Positions 23,933 to 31,498 of a DNA stretch of 64,000 nt are shown piece after piece. The stretch spans positions 1,302,001-1,366,000 of the forward strand of contig CP126124.1 of NCBI GenBank assembly GCA_030123545.1, in the 5' to 3' direction. Below the pieces are notes generated by a model that had not been told where the DNA came from, ran no database searches, and saw nothing but the letters and a program-made list of their open reading frames with translations. The stretch's first letter is position 1. Every line of letters begins with the position of its first letter. Source of the DNA: Burkholderiaceae bacterium. Its GTDB lineage: Bacteria; Pseudomonadota; Gammaproteobacteria; Burkholderiales; Burkholderiaceae_C. The position numbers were made by a program, and so were the translations under genes.

Positions 23933-26401
23933 TCAGGCATGCAAAGGCTCGAACTGGCGCGCGTCGACGCCGGCGCGCTCCGGCTCGTGCCACGGGTCGG
24001 GCAAGCCGTCCAGGCTGTTCTGCAGCCGCTGCCACAGCGCACGGCGCGCGTCGGCGTCGTCCAGGATGCGCTGCTTCACGTGATCGAGGCCGACGCGCGC
24101 GATGTAGTGGCAGGTGCGCTCCAGGTACCAGCCCTCTTCGCGATAGAGCTGCAGGAACGCGCCGGCGTATTCCAGCACCTCCTCGCGCGTCTTCACCTTC
24201 ACGAGGAACTGCGCGACCTCGGTCTTGATGCCGCCGTTGCCGCCGACATGGATCTCCCAGCCCGAGTCGACGCCGATTACGCCGACGTCCTTGATGCCGG
24301 ACTCGGCGCAATTGCGCGGGCAGCCGCTGACCGCGAGCTTGACCTTGTGCGGCGTGTCCATGCGCCATAGCGCGTGCTCGAGCTCCTTGCCCATCCGCGT
24401 CGAGTCCTGCGTGCCGAAGCGGCACCACTCCGAGCCGACGCAGGTTTTCACGGTGCGCAGCGCCTTCGCATAGGCGTGGCCGCTGGGCATGCCGAGGTCT
24501 TGCCAGACGCCGGGCAGGTCTTCCTTCTTCACGCCGAGCAGGTCGATGCGCTGCCCGCCGGTGAGCTTGACCGTCGGAATGCTGTACTTGTCGACCACGT
24601 CGGCGATGCGGCGCAGTTCGGACGCATTGGTCTCGCCGCCCCAGATGCGCGGCACGACCGAATACGTGCCGTCCTTCTGGATGTTCGCGTGGCTGCGCTC
24701 GTTGACGAAGCGGCTCTGAGGATCGTCGCGCGCCTCTTTCGGCCAGGTCGAGAGCAGGTAGTAGTTGATCGCCGGGCGGCAGCTCGCGCAGCCGTCGGGA
24801 GTGCGCCACTCCATGAAGCGGATCACCGCGCGGACCGAGAGCAGCCGGTTCTTGCGGATCGCGTCGCGCAATTCCTGGTGGCTGTGGTCGGTGCAGGCGC
24901 AGACGGCTTTCTGCTTCGGCGCGGCGGAATAGTCGCCGCCGGCGGTGGCCATCAGAATCTGCTCGACCAGGCCGGTGCACGAGCCGCACGAGGCGCTGGC
25001 CTTGGTGTGGCGGCGCACCTCGTCGAGCGTGAACAGGCCGTGCTCCTTGATCGCGTTGCAGATCTGGCCCTTGGTCACGCCGTTGCAGCCGCAGACTTCG
25101 GCGTCCATCGCCATCGCCGCCGCCTTGCTGTGACCGGCGTGGCCGCTGTCGCCGATGTTCGATTCGCCGAACATCAGCTTGTCGCGGATGTCGTGCACGC
25201 TGCGCCCGTCGCGCAGCAGCCGGAAGTACCACGAGCCGTCCACCGTGTCGCCGTACAGGCAGGCGCCGATCAGACGGTCGTCTTTCAGCACCAGCTTCTT
25301 GTAGACGCCGGCGAACGGGTCGCTCATCACGATCTCTTCGGCGCCGGCATCCTCGGGACGCCCCGACGCGGCGCCCATGAAGTTGCCGCAGGAGAACAGG
25401 TCGATGCCGGTGACCTTCAGCTTGGTCGAGGTGAGCGACCCGGTGTAGCGGCCGATCCCGAACTGCGCGAGGTGGTTCGCCGCGACCTTGGCCTGCTCGA
25501 ACAGCGGCGCCACCAGCCCGTACGCGATGCCGCGGTGCGCCGCGCATTCGCCGACTGCGTAGATGCGCGCGTCGGTCACGGTCTGCATCGTGTCGTTCAC
25601 CACGATGCCGCGCTCGCAGTGCAGCCGCATCGATTGCGCCAGCTCGGTGTTCGGGCGGATGCCGACCGCCATCACGACCAGGTCGGCGTCGATTTCGGTG
25701 CCGTCTTCGAAGCGGACCGCTGTCACTCGGCCGGCGCGGCCGTCGTCTTCGCTGCCGACGAGCGCCGTTGTCTTCGCGCCGATCAGAAATTGGAGGCCGC
25801 GCTGCGCCAGCGACTTCTGCAGCAGCCGGCCGGCCGCGTCGTCGAGCTGGCGCTCCATCAGCCAGGGCATCACGTGCACCACAGTGACAATCATGCCGCG
25901 CTTCATCAGGCCGTTCGCCGCTTCCAGCCCGAGCAGGCCGCCGCCGATGACGACCGCCTTCTTGTAGCGCGCCGCCGCATCGATCATCGCCTCGGTGTCG
26001 GCGATGTCGCGGTAGCTGACGACGCCGTCGAGTCCGCAGCCCGGCACCGGCAGCAGGAACGGGTTCGAGCCGGTGCACAGCAGCAGCCGGTCGTAAGGCG
26101 CCTCGGTGCCGTCCGCGGCGCGCACGGTGCGCCGCGCGCGGTCGACCTGCACCACCTTCGTGCCGGCGTGCAGCCGGATGCCCCGTTCGCGGTACCAGTC
26201 CCAGGAATTGAGCATGATCTGGTCCAGCGTCTGCTCGCCGGCGAGCACCGGGCTGAGCAGGATGCGGTTGTAGTTCGGATGCGGCTCGGCGCCGAACACC
26301 GTGATCTGGTACAGCTCGGGCGCGATCTTCAGCAGTTCCTCGAGCGTGCGCACGCCGGCCATGCCGTTGCCGACCAGCACCAGCTTCATCTGCTTCATCA
26401 T
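23933..26401 (-). CDS. nirB: Nitrite reductase [NAD(P)H] large subunit NirB
   Basis: Siroheme enzyme that reduces nitrite to ammonium with NADH in the cytoplasm. The 822-residue protein starts at the ATG 26399-26401, 8 nt after a GAGGAG ribosome site. Domain order is an FAD/NAD(P) oxidoreductase (GNGMAGVRTLEELLK, then VVIGGGLLGLEAANGL near 145-160), BFD-type [2Fe-2S] clusters (VCGCNGVTKGQIC, SCGSCTGLV), then sulfite/nitrite reductase domains. The siroheme/[4Fe-4S] ligands are CVGSEWC and GCPRNC. Transcribed after the transporter gene, with a 66-bp gap. Confidence 0.97.
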   Translation of the reverse strand: MMKQMKLVLVGNGMAGVRTLEELLKIAPELYQITVFGAEPHPNYNRILLSPVLAGEQTLDQIMLNSWDWYRERGIRLHAGTKVVQVDRARRTVRAADGTEAPYDRLLLCTGSNPFLLPVPGCGLDGVVSYRDIADTEAMIDAAARYKKAVVIGGGLLGLEAANGLMKRGMIVTVVHVMPWLMERQLDDAAGRLLQKSLAQRGLQFLIGAKTTALVGSEDDGRAGRVTAVRFEDGTEIDADLVVMAVGIRPNTELAQSMRLHCERGIVVNDTMQTVTDARIYAVGECAAHRGIAYGLVAPLFEQAKVAANHLAQFGIGRYTGSLTSTKLKVTGIDLFSCGNFMGAASGRPEDAGAEEIVMSDPFAGVYKKLVLKDDRLIGACLYGDTVDGSWYFRLLRDGRSVHDIRDKLMFGESNIGDSGHAGHSKAAAMAMDAEVCGCNGVTKGQICNAIKEHGLFTLDEVRRHTKASASCGSCTGLVEQILMATAGGDYSAAPKQKAVCACTDHSHQELRDAIRKNRLLSVRAVIRFMEWRTPDGCASCRPAINYYLLSTWPKEARDDPQSRFVNERSHANIQKDGTYSVVPRIWGGETNASELRRIADVVDKYSIPTVKLTGGQRIDLLGVKKEDLPGVWQDLGMPSGHAYAKALRTVKTCVGSEWCRFGTQDSTRMGKELEHALWRMDTPHKVKLAVSGCPRNCAESGIKDVGVIGVDSGWEIHVGGNGGIKTEVAQFLVKVKTREEVLEYAGAFLQLYREEGWYLERTCHYIARVGLDHVKQRILDDADARRALWQRLQNSLDGLPDPWHEPERAGVDARQFEPLHA

Positions 26402-26467
26402 GTTCAGACTCCTCGAACCATGCTGCACGAATCCAAGCAAGTTCGATGCCAGATGACGTCGCCGGGA

Positions 26468-27697
26468 CTATCCCGGTGCGGCGGCGGAAGCGCGGGCGCG
26501 GCCGCCCGCTTCGGCCCAGCGGCGTGTCCAGCGGCCCTGCATCGCGCGGACCACGACCAGCATCAGCAAGGGCAGCAGCGCGAGCAGCATGAAGCCCCAG
26601 CCGTAGCCGCCCAGGTACTGCTTGGCCAGCCCCATCGCATTCGGCACGAGGCCGCCGCCGAGCGCGCCGATTTCGCCGATCATCGAGCCGGCCACGGCCG
26701 TGCTCGCCGGCCAGCGCAGCGGCACCAGCTGGAACAGCGCACCGTTGCCCGCGCCCAGGGCGGCGAAGCACAGCATCATCAGCAGCGTCGTCGCGGTGAG
26801 CGATCCGGTCGCCGCCGCGCACAGCGGCAGCGTGGCCGCGACGACCAGCAGCACCCCGGTCAGCGTATGAATGCCGCCGAAGCGGTCGGCGATCCAGCCG
26901 CCGGTCACGCGCATCGCGGCGCCGATGAAGGCGGCAAGCATCGCGAGCTCGCCGGCCCGCACCTTGCCGACCGCGAACTGGTCGAAGTAGTACGACGGCA
27001 GGAAGGTCGCGAGGCCGATGAAGCCACCGAACGTGACCGCGTAGATCAGGCTGAACACCCAGCCGTCGCGCTCGGACAGGCAGGCGACATGCTGGCGCAG
27101 GCGCGCGCGCGGACCCGCGGCGCGGGGCTCGCGCGCGAACACGATCATCACCGCGGCCGGCAGCAGGATCGCGGCCGCGGCCACGCCGTACACCGCCTGC
27201 CAGCCGAGCCGCTGCGCCAGCGCCGGCGCGACCAGCACCGAGACCGCGGTTCCGACATTGCCGGCGCCGACCAGGCCCATCGCCAGCCCCTTGTGCCGTG
27301 GCGGAAACGAGCCGGCGCCGAGCGCCATCGCCACCCCGAAGCTCGCGCCCGCGATGCCCAGCAGCACGCCCATGACCAGCAGGTCGTCGAAGCCGTGCAC
27401 GAACAGGAGCCCGTACAGCATGGCGACGCAGATCAGGCCCATCTCGACCAGCGTCGCACGCTTGCATCCGATGTACTGCGCCAGCACGCCGAGCGGAAAG
27501 CGCAGCAGCGCGCCGGCGACGATCGGGATCGACAGCATCAGGCCCTGCTGCGCCGGCGTGAGCCGGTAGGCCTCGGAGATGAATGGCGCCAGCGCGCCGT
27601 TCAGCACCCAGATGCCGCAGGAACAGGCGAAATAGAAGAACGCGGCGAACAGGGTCGGCGCGTGCCCGGATCGGAGAGCGTTGCGAAACTCGGTCAT
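26468..27697 (-). CDS. narK: Nitrate/nitrite MFS transporter (NarK/NasA-type)
   Basis: Twelve-helix major facilitator of the nitrate/nitrite porter family, 409 residues from the ATG at 27695-27697 (MTEFRNALRSGHAPTLFAAF). It has the family-typical stretches LGIAGASFGVAMALGAGSFP and LGAGNGALFQLVPLRW, close to the nitrate signature motifs. Heading the nitrate assimilation operon, it most likely imports nitrate. An upstream ATG at 27874 is unlikely because it would include the regulatory repeats of the intergenic region. Confidence 0.9.
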   Translation of the reverse strand: MTEFRNALRSGHAPTLFAAFFYFACSCGIWVLNGALAPFISEAYRLTPAQQGLMLSIPIVAGALLRFPLGVLAQYIGCKRATLVEMGLICVAMLYGLLFVHGFDDLLVMGVLLGIAGASFGVAMALGAGSFPPRHKGLAMGLVGAGNVGTAVSVLVAPALAQRLGWQAVYGVAAAAILLPAAVMIVFAREPRAAGPRARLRQHVACLSERDGWVFSLIYAVTFGGFIGLATFLPSYYFDQFAVGKVRAGELAMLAAFIGAAMRVTGGWIADRFGGIHTLTGVLLVVAATLPLCAAATGSLTATTLLMMLCFAALGAGNGALFQLVPLRWPASTAVAGSMIGEIGALGGGLVPNAMGLAKQYLGGYGWGFMLLALLPLLMLVVVRAMQGRWTRRWAEAGGRARASAAAPG

Positions 27698-27770
27698 GGC
27701 TGCACTCGGGTCGGCATCGATGGATGCAGCCGCGATGCGAGAACCATGCCAGACCGGTCGCGCCGCCCGG

Positions 27771-27785
27771 CGTGACCCGGTCACG
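27771..27785. promoter_or_regulatory. 15-bp perfect palindrome upstream of the nitrate operon
   Basis: CGTGACC-C-GGTCACG is a perfect 7-1-7 palindrome lying 74 bp upstream of the transporter start, in the 255-bp region divergent with tsaD. It has the size and symmetry of a dimeric repressor or activator site. Which regulator binds is unknown. Confidence 0.5.
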
Positions 27786-27813
27786 GCGGCAGGCGTGGCG
27801 ACGGATACAAGAG

Positions 27814-27852
27814 CGGGGCGCGAGATCGGGGCGCGAGAACGGGGCGTGAGAA
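27814..27852. repeat. Three 13-bp tandem repeats in the nitrate operon upstream region
   Basis: Three exact-length units: CGGGGCGCGAGAT, CGGGGCGCGAGAA and CGGGGCGTGAGAA. They follow the 15-bp palindrome by 28 bp. Such helically phased (13 bp) direct repeats are unusual in a promoter region. They may be protein binding sites or a slippage tract. Confidence 0.8.
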
Positions 27853-27952
27853 AGGCCTTGTTGGTGCACGGCACGAGAACGGTGCGTGGTCGCCGGCTGC
27901 GCGGACTGCGGCCTCATGATCGAAGCGTTCTCGCGCGGCTAGACTCGATCCC

Positions 27953-29005
27953 ATGGCAACCGACCTGCTGGTGCTCGGCATCGAATCCTCGTGCGACGAG
28001 ACCGGCGTTGCGCTGGTGCGCACGCAAGGCGCCGGCACGCCGCGGCTGTGCGCGCATGCGCTGCACAGTCAGGTCGCGATGCACCAGGCCTACGGCGGCG
28101 TGGTGCCCGAGCTTGCGAGCCGTGACCATATCCGGCGCGTGCTGCCGCTCGCGCGGCAGGTGCTGGCCGAGGCCGGCGAGGCGCTGCGCGACATCGACGT
28201 GGTCGCGTACACCCGCGGTCCCGGGCTGGCCGGCGCGCTGCTGGTCGGCGCCGGCGTGGCCTGCGCCCTGGGCGCGGCACTCGACCGACCGGTGCTCGGC
28301 GTGCATCACCTCGAAGGGCATCTGCTGTCGCCGTTCCTAGCCGCCGATCCGCCGCGGTTTCCGTTCGTCGCGCTCTTGGTGTCGGGCGGGCACACGCAAC
28401 TGATGCAGGTCGATGGCGTCGGCCGCTACGAACTGCTGGGCGAGACCGTCGACGACGCGGCCGGCGAGGCGTTCGACAAGTCGGCCAAGCTGCTCGGCCT
28501 GGGCTATCCCGGCGGGCCCGCGCTGGCCAGGCTGGCCGAGCAGGGCGACGCGGCGGCGTTCAAACTGCCGCGGCCGCTGCTGCGCAGCCAGACGTTGGAC
28601 TTCTCGTTCGCCGGGCTGAAGACCGCGGTGCTGGTGCAAGCGCGCAAGCTCGGGCCGGCGCTCGATGCGCGGCGCGCCGATCTGGCCGCGTCAACCGAAG
28701 CCGCGATCGTCGAGGTACTGATCGCGAAGTCGCTCGCGGCGCTGCGCCGCACCGGGCTCGATCGGCTCGTCGTCGCCGGCGGCGTCGGCGCGAACCGCGT
28801 GCTGCGCCGGCGGCTCGACGCCGCATGCGCGCGCGCCGGCGTGCGGGTGCACTACCCGGAGCTTGCGCTGTGCACCGACAACGGCGCGATGATCGCGCTG
28901 GCTGCGGCGATGCGGCTGGCCGCCGGCGTTCAGTCGGCGAACAAGACCTATGCGTTCGACGTGAAGCCGCGCTGGCCGCTCGCCGCGATCGACGAATCTG
29001 CATGA
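27953..29005 (+). CDS. tsaD: tRNA N6-threonylcarbamoyladenosine synthase TsaD
   Basis: Transfers the threonylcarbamoyl group to A37 of ANN-decoding tRNAs with TsaB and TsaE. The 350-residue protein opens ATDLLVLGIESSCDETGVAL. It has the metal-binding HHLEGHLLS motif near residue 105-113, YELLGETVDDAAGEAFDK and the ASKH-fold C-terminal VVAGGVGANRVLRRRL. Family length and motifs are standard. Divergent from the nitrate operon. Confidence 0.97.
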   Translation: MATDLLVLGIESSCDETGVALVRTQGAGTPRLCAHALHSQVAMHQAYGGVVPELASRDHIRRVLPLARQVLAEAGEALRDIDVVAYTRGPGLAGALLVGAGVACALGAALDRPVLGVHHLEGHLLSPFLAADPPRFPFVALLVSGGHTQLMQVDGVGRYELLGETVDDAAGEAFDKSAKLLGLGYPGGPALARLAEQGDAAAFKLPRPLLRSQTLDFSFAGLKTAVLVQARKLGPALDARRADLAASTEAAIVEVLIAKSLAALRRTGLDRLVVAGGVGANRVLRRRLDAACARAGVRVHYPELALCTDNGAMIALAAAMRLAAGVQSANKTYAFDVKPRWPLAAIDESA

Positions 29006-29076
29006 AATGGGCCACAAGCCATTACGGAACAATGGTCTGCAGCTACGTCATCGATAGCGACCCCCAGTACTTCATG

Positions 29077-29238
29077 GCGCCGCATTTCACCCGCGGCGCG
29101 TGAAACGCAAAGGAGCGAAAGGCCGCGGAGCAGGCCATGCGCGGACACCCGCGGAGCCGGCTTGGCCGGTCCGCTGGGTGTGCCCCCTTGCAGGGGGTTG
29201 GCGAAGCGACACGAAGTGTCGCGAAGACTGGGGGTGGT
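29077..29238 (+). repeat. Convergent-gene intergenic repeat, copy 2
   Basis: Same sequence family as 11330-11490: GCGCCGC...GCGGCGC hairpin, GTGAAACGCAAAGGAGCGAA, CCGGCTTGGCCGG, CCCCCTTGCAGGGGG and TTGGCGAAGCGACACGAAGT. It ends in CTGGGGGTGG, 1-2 bp before the hsp20 stop. It fills most of the gap between convergent tsaD and hsp20. The 70 bp between tsaD and the repeat show nothing recognisable. Confidence 0.9.
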
Positions 29239-29239
29239 C

Positions 29240-29605
29240 CTAGTTGATCGCGAGTTGCGTCGCGCGGCTGACGGGCACCTGCTTGACGAGTTTGAGCGTC
29301 AGCACGCCGTTTTCCAGCTTCGCGTCGCTGGCGGCGACATCGATGTCCTGCGGCAGCTCGTACGCAAACTTGTAGCGGCGCGGCGCGCCCTCTTGCGACT
29401 CGATGCGGACCAGGTTGCCTTCGATGCCGATCGACAGCTGCTCCTTCGCAATGCCCGGCAGATCGAAACTCAGCGTGACCGACTTCTCGTCCTGCGCGAC
29501 CGAGCAGCCGGGGCGGCGGCCGCCGAACAGCGCTTCGTCGAAGAAGCGGTCCAAGCTCGGCGTGTAGACGGTGCGGCGCAGCGCCGCGGCGGGGGCAAAT
29601 AGCAT
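29240..29605 (-). CDS. Small heat-shock protein, Hsp20/alpha-crystallin family
   Basis: ATP-independent holdase chaperone. The ATG at 29603-29605, after an AGGAG ribosome site, gives 121 residues. That is short for Hsp20, because the N-terminal arm is only about 40 residues. The alpha-crystallin domain spans residues 40-115, with SFDLPGIAKEQLSIGIEGN and a conserved LENGVLTLKLVK (A.xNGVL) motif. There is no C-terminal IxI extension, so large oligomers may not form. Confidence 0.9.
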   Translation of the reverse strand: MLFAPAAALRRTVYTPSLDRFFDEALFGGRRPGCSVAQDEKSVTLSFDLPGIAKEQLSIGIEGNLVRIESQEGAPRRYKFAYELPQDIDVAASDAKLENGVLTLKLVKQVPVSRATQLAIN

Positions 29606-29710
29606 TTCGGACTCCTGGTTACACTGCGCGGCGTTCAACCGTGAGCGCCGCATGGCCTGCATCTCTGTGCGGCCACCGCGTTTTCAAGACCCATCCTCAA
29701 TCAATCCCCG

Positions 29711-30985
29711 ATGAATATTCGGCGCCGCACACTCTTGAATTTCGCCGCGGCGTCGCTATGCGCGCCGCTGGCCGCCCGCGCGAAGCCGGCGTCCGGCGCA
29801 CCGATCATGCTTGCGATGATCGAGGGTCTGAGCGGTCCGTTCGCAAACGCGGGCGAGGCGGTGTACCGGAATCTCTTGTGGGCGGTCGAGCGGGTGAATG
29901 CGCATGGCGGTGTGACGGTCGCCGGCACGACGCGGCCGCTCATGATCAAGCGTTACGACAGCGGCGGACAACCGGAGCAGGCGTTGGCCATGCTGCGCGC
30001 CGCGATCGACGACGGCGCGCGCTTCGTGTTGCAGGGCAACTCGTCCGCGGTCGCGCTCGCGCTGGTCGACGCGATCGAGCGCCACAACGAACGCGCGCCG
30101 AACCAGCGCGTGCTGTTTCTGAATTACGCCGCGGTCGATCCGGCGCTGACCAACGAGAAGTGCAGCTTCTGGCATTTCCGCTTCGACGCCGACGCGAACA
30201 TGCGCATGGCCGCGCTGATGCAGGTGATCAAGGGCGACCGGTCGCTGGCGCGCGTCTACCTGATCGGCCAGGACTACAGCTTCGGCCAGGCGGTGCTGCG
30301 CGAAGCGCGGCGCCAGCTTGGGGTGCAGCGCCCGGATGTCGCGATCGTTGGCGACGAGTTGCACCCACTGGGCCGCGTGAAGGATTTCGTCCCGTACTGC
30401 ACCAAGATCAAGGCCAGTGGCGCGCAGGCGGTCATCACCGGCAACTGGGGCAACGACCTGACGCTGCTCGTGAAGGCGGCGCGCGAGGTCGGGTTCGACG
30501 GGCGCTTCTACACCTTCTACGGCAATTCGCTCGGAGCGCCGGCCGCGATCGGCGACGCCGGCGTCGGCCGCGTGGTCGCGGTCGCCGAGTGGATGCCGAA
30601 CGAGCCCGGTGCCGCCGGCGCGGCGTTCTACCGCGCGTTCCAGAAGCGCTTTCCGAAGCCGTCCGACCAGTACGTGCAGCTGCGCATGCAGTTGATGATG
30701 CAGGCGTTGGCACAGGCGATCGAACATGCCGCCACGCTGAACGTGATCGCGGTGGCGGACCAGCTCGAGCGGGCCCGGGTCACGGTCGCCGGGCAGACCG
30801 GGACCATGCGAGCGAGCGACCACCAGTTCCAGCAGCCGCTGGTGGTGGGACTGATGGAGCGGCGCGGCGCGCCGGGCGTGCGCTTCGACGAAGAAGGCTC
30901 GGGCTACGGCTTTCGCGTGATCCGGCGCTTGGGCGCAGCAGAGGCCGAGCAACCGACGAGCTGCCGCATGGTGCGCCCCGGCTGA
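29711..30985 (+). CDS. ABC transporter substrate-binding protein (LivK/amide-urea type)
   Basis: Periplasmic type-1 binding protein of 424 residues. It starts MNIRRRTLLNF, which gives a signal peptide of about 25 residues with an RRR-T-LL Tat-like motif ending at a cleavable ARA. The body fits the branched-chain amino acid/amide binding family (ANAGEAVYRNLLWAVERVN; QVITGNWGNDLT-like region). No permease or ATPase genes are adjacent, so it is an orphan. The ligand is unknown. Divergent from hsp20. Confidence 0.85.
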   Translation: MNIRRRTLLNFAAASLCAPLAARAKPASGAPIMLAMIEGLSGPFANAGEAVYRNLLWAVERVNAHGGVTVAGTTRPLMIKRYDSGGQPEQALAMLRAAIDDGARFVLQGNSSAVALALVDAIERHNERAPNQRVLFLNYAAVDPALTNEKCSFWHFRFDADANMRMAALMQVIKGDRSLARVYLIGQDYSFGQAVLREARRQLGVQRPDVAIVGDELHPLGRVKDFVPYCTKIKASGAQAVITGNWGNDLTLLVKAAREVGFDGRFYTFYGNSLGAPAAIGDAGVGRVVAVAEWMPNEPGAAGAAFYRAFQKRFPKPSDQYVQLRMQLMMQALAQAIEHAATLNVIAVADQLERARVTVAGQTGTMRASDHQFQQPLVVGLMERRGAPGVRFDEEGSGYGFRVIRRLGAAEAEQPTSCRMVRPG

Positions 30986-31064
30986 CTCCGGAAACGCCGC
31001 GGGTCGCCTCAACGGCGCGCGAAAGTACTCGGCAACAGGTTGCCGCGGCCCCTGGCGCCGGCCG

Positions 31065-31367
31065 CTACGAGCCGTAGCCCAGGCAGGCGCCGGCGTTCGG
31101 CAGCCCTCTGCACTCGCGCTGCAGGCGACGGTCGCGTTCGGCGCGGGTTTCGCCGCCGCCCTTCTCGAACTTGATGCGCGCGGGCTTCTTCGCCTTGTGT
31201 GCGCTATGCGCCTTGGCCGCATGCGCGGGGTGCGCGTCGCCGCTCTTCGCCTTGCGTTCGGCCGCGTCCGCGCTGGCCGCGAACAGCGCGAGCGCACAGG
31301 CTGCCGCAGCCAGAGCGCGGGTGCGTGAAAGCGAGATCGGTGGGGACGTCGTCGCTGCTGCTTCCAT
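31065..31367 (-). CDS. Small secreted Lys/His-rich protein of unknown function
   Basis: A 100-residue protein with an N-terminal hydrophobic signal (residues about 15-35, ending SADAAE). It then has a stretch of HPAHAAKAHSAHKAKK rich in Ala, His and Lys, and a C-terminal part with two cysteines (RECRGLPNAGACLGY). The cysteine-glycine C-terminal motif suggests a small disulfide-bonded periplasmic protein. No family is recognised. It converges with the binding protein gene and ends 79 bp from it. Confidence 0.7.
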   Translation of the reverse strand: MEAAATTSPPISLSRTRALAAAACALALFAASADAAERKAKSGDAHPAHAAKAHSAHKAKKPARIKFEKGGGETRAERDRRLQRECRGLPNAGACLGYGS

Positions 31368-31498
31368 GATGGCCTCCCTGTGTCCGGCGCCTCGGCCGTG
31401 GTGCGGCGATCATACCCAGCGCTGGCGCTGAGTCGGCGACTTGATTCGCCGACAATGGCCGGTGAATCCGCAGTACGACAAGCCACACACCATCCGCC

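Noticed and set aside
23868..27917. Over 1,300-codon open frame on the minus strand, and a 1,133-codon frame on the plus strand, both over nirB and the transporter
   Set aside because: Arg/Ala-rich out-of-frame translations. nirB and the transporter explain the same DNA with known motifs.
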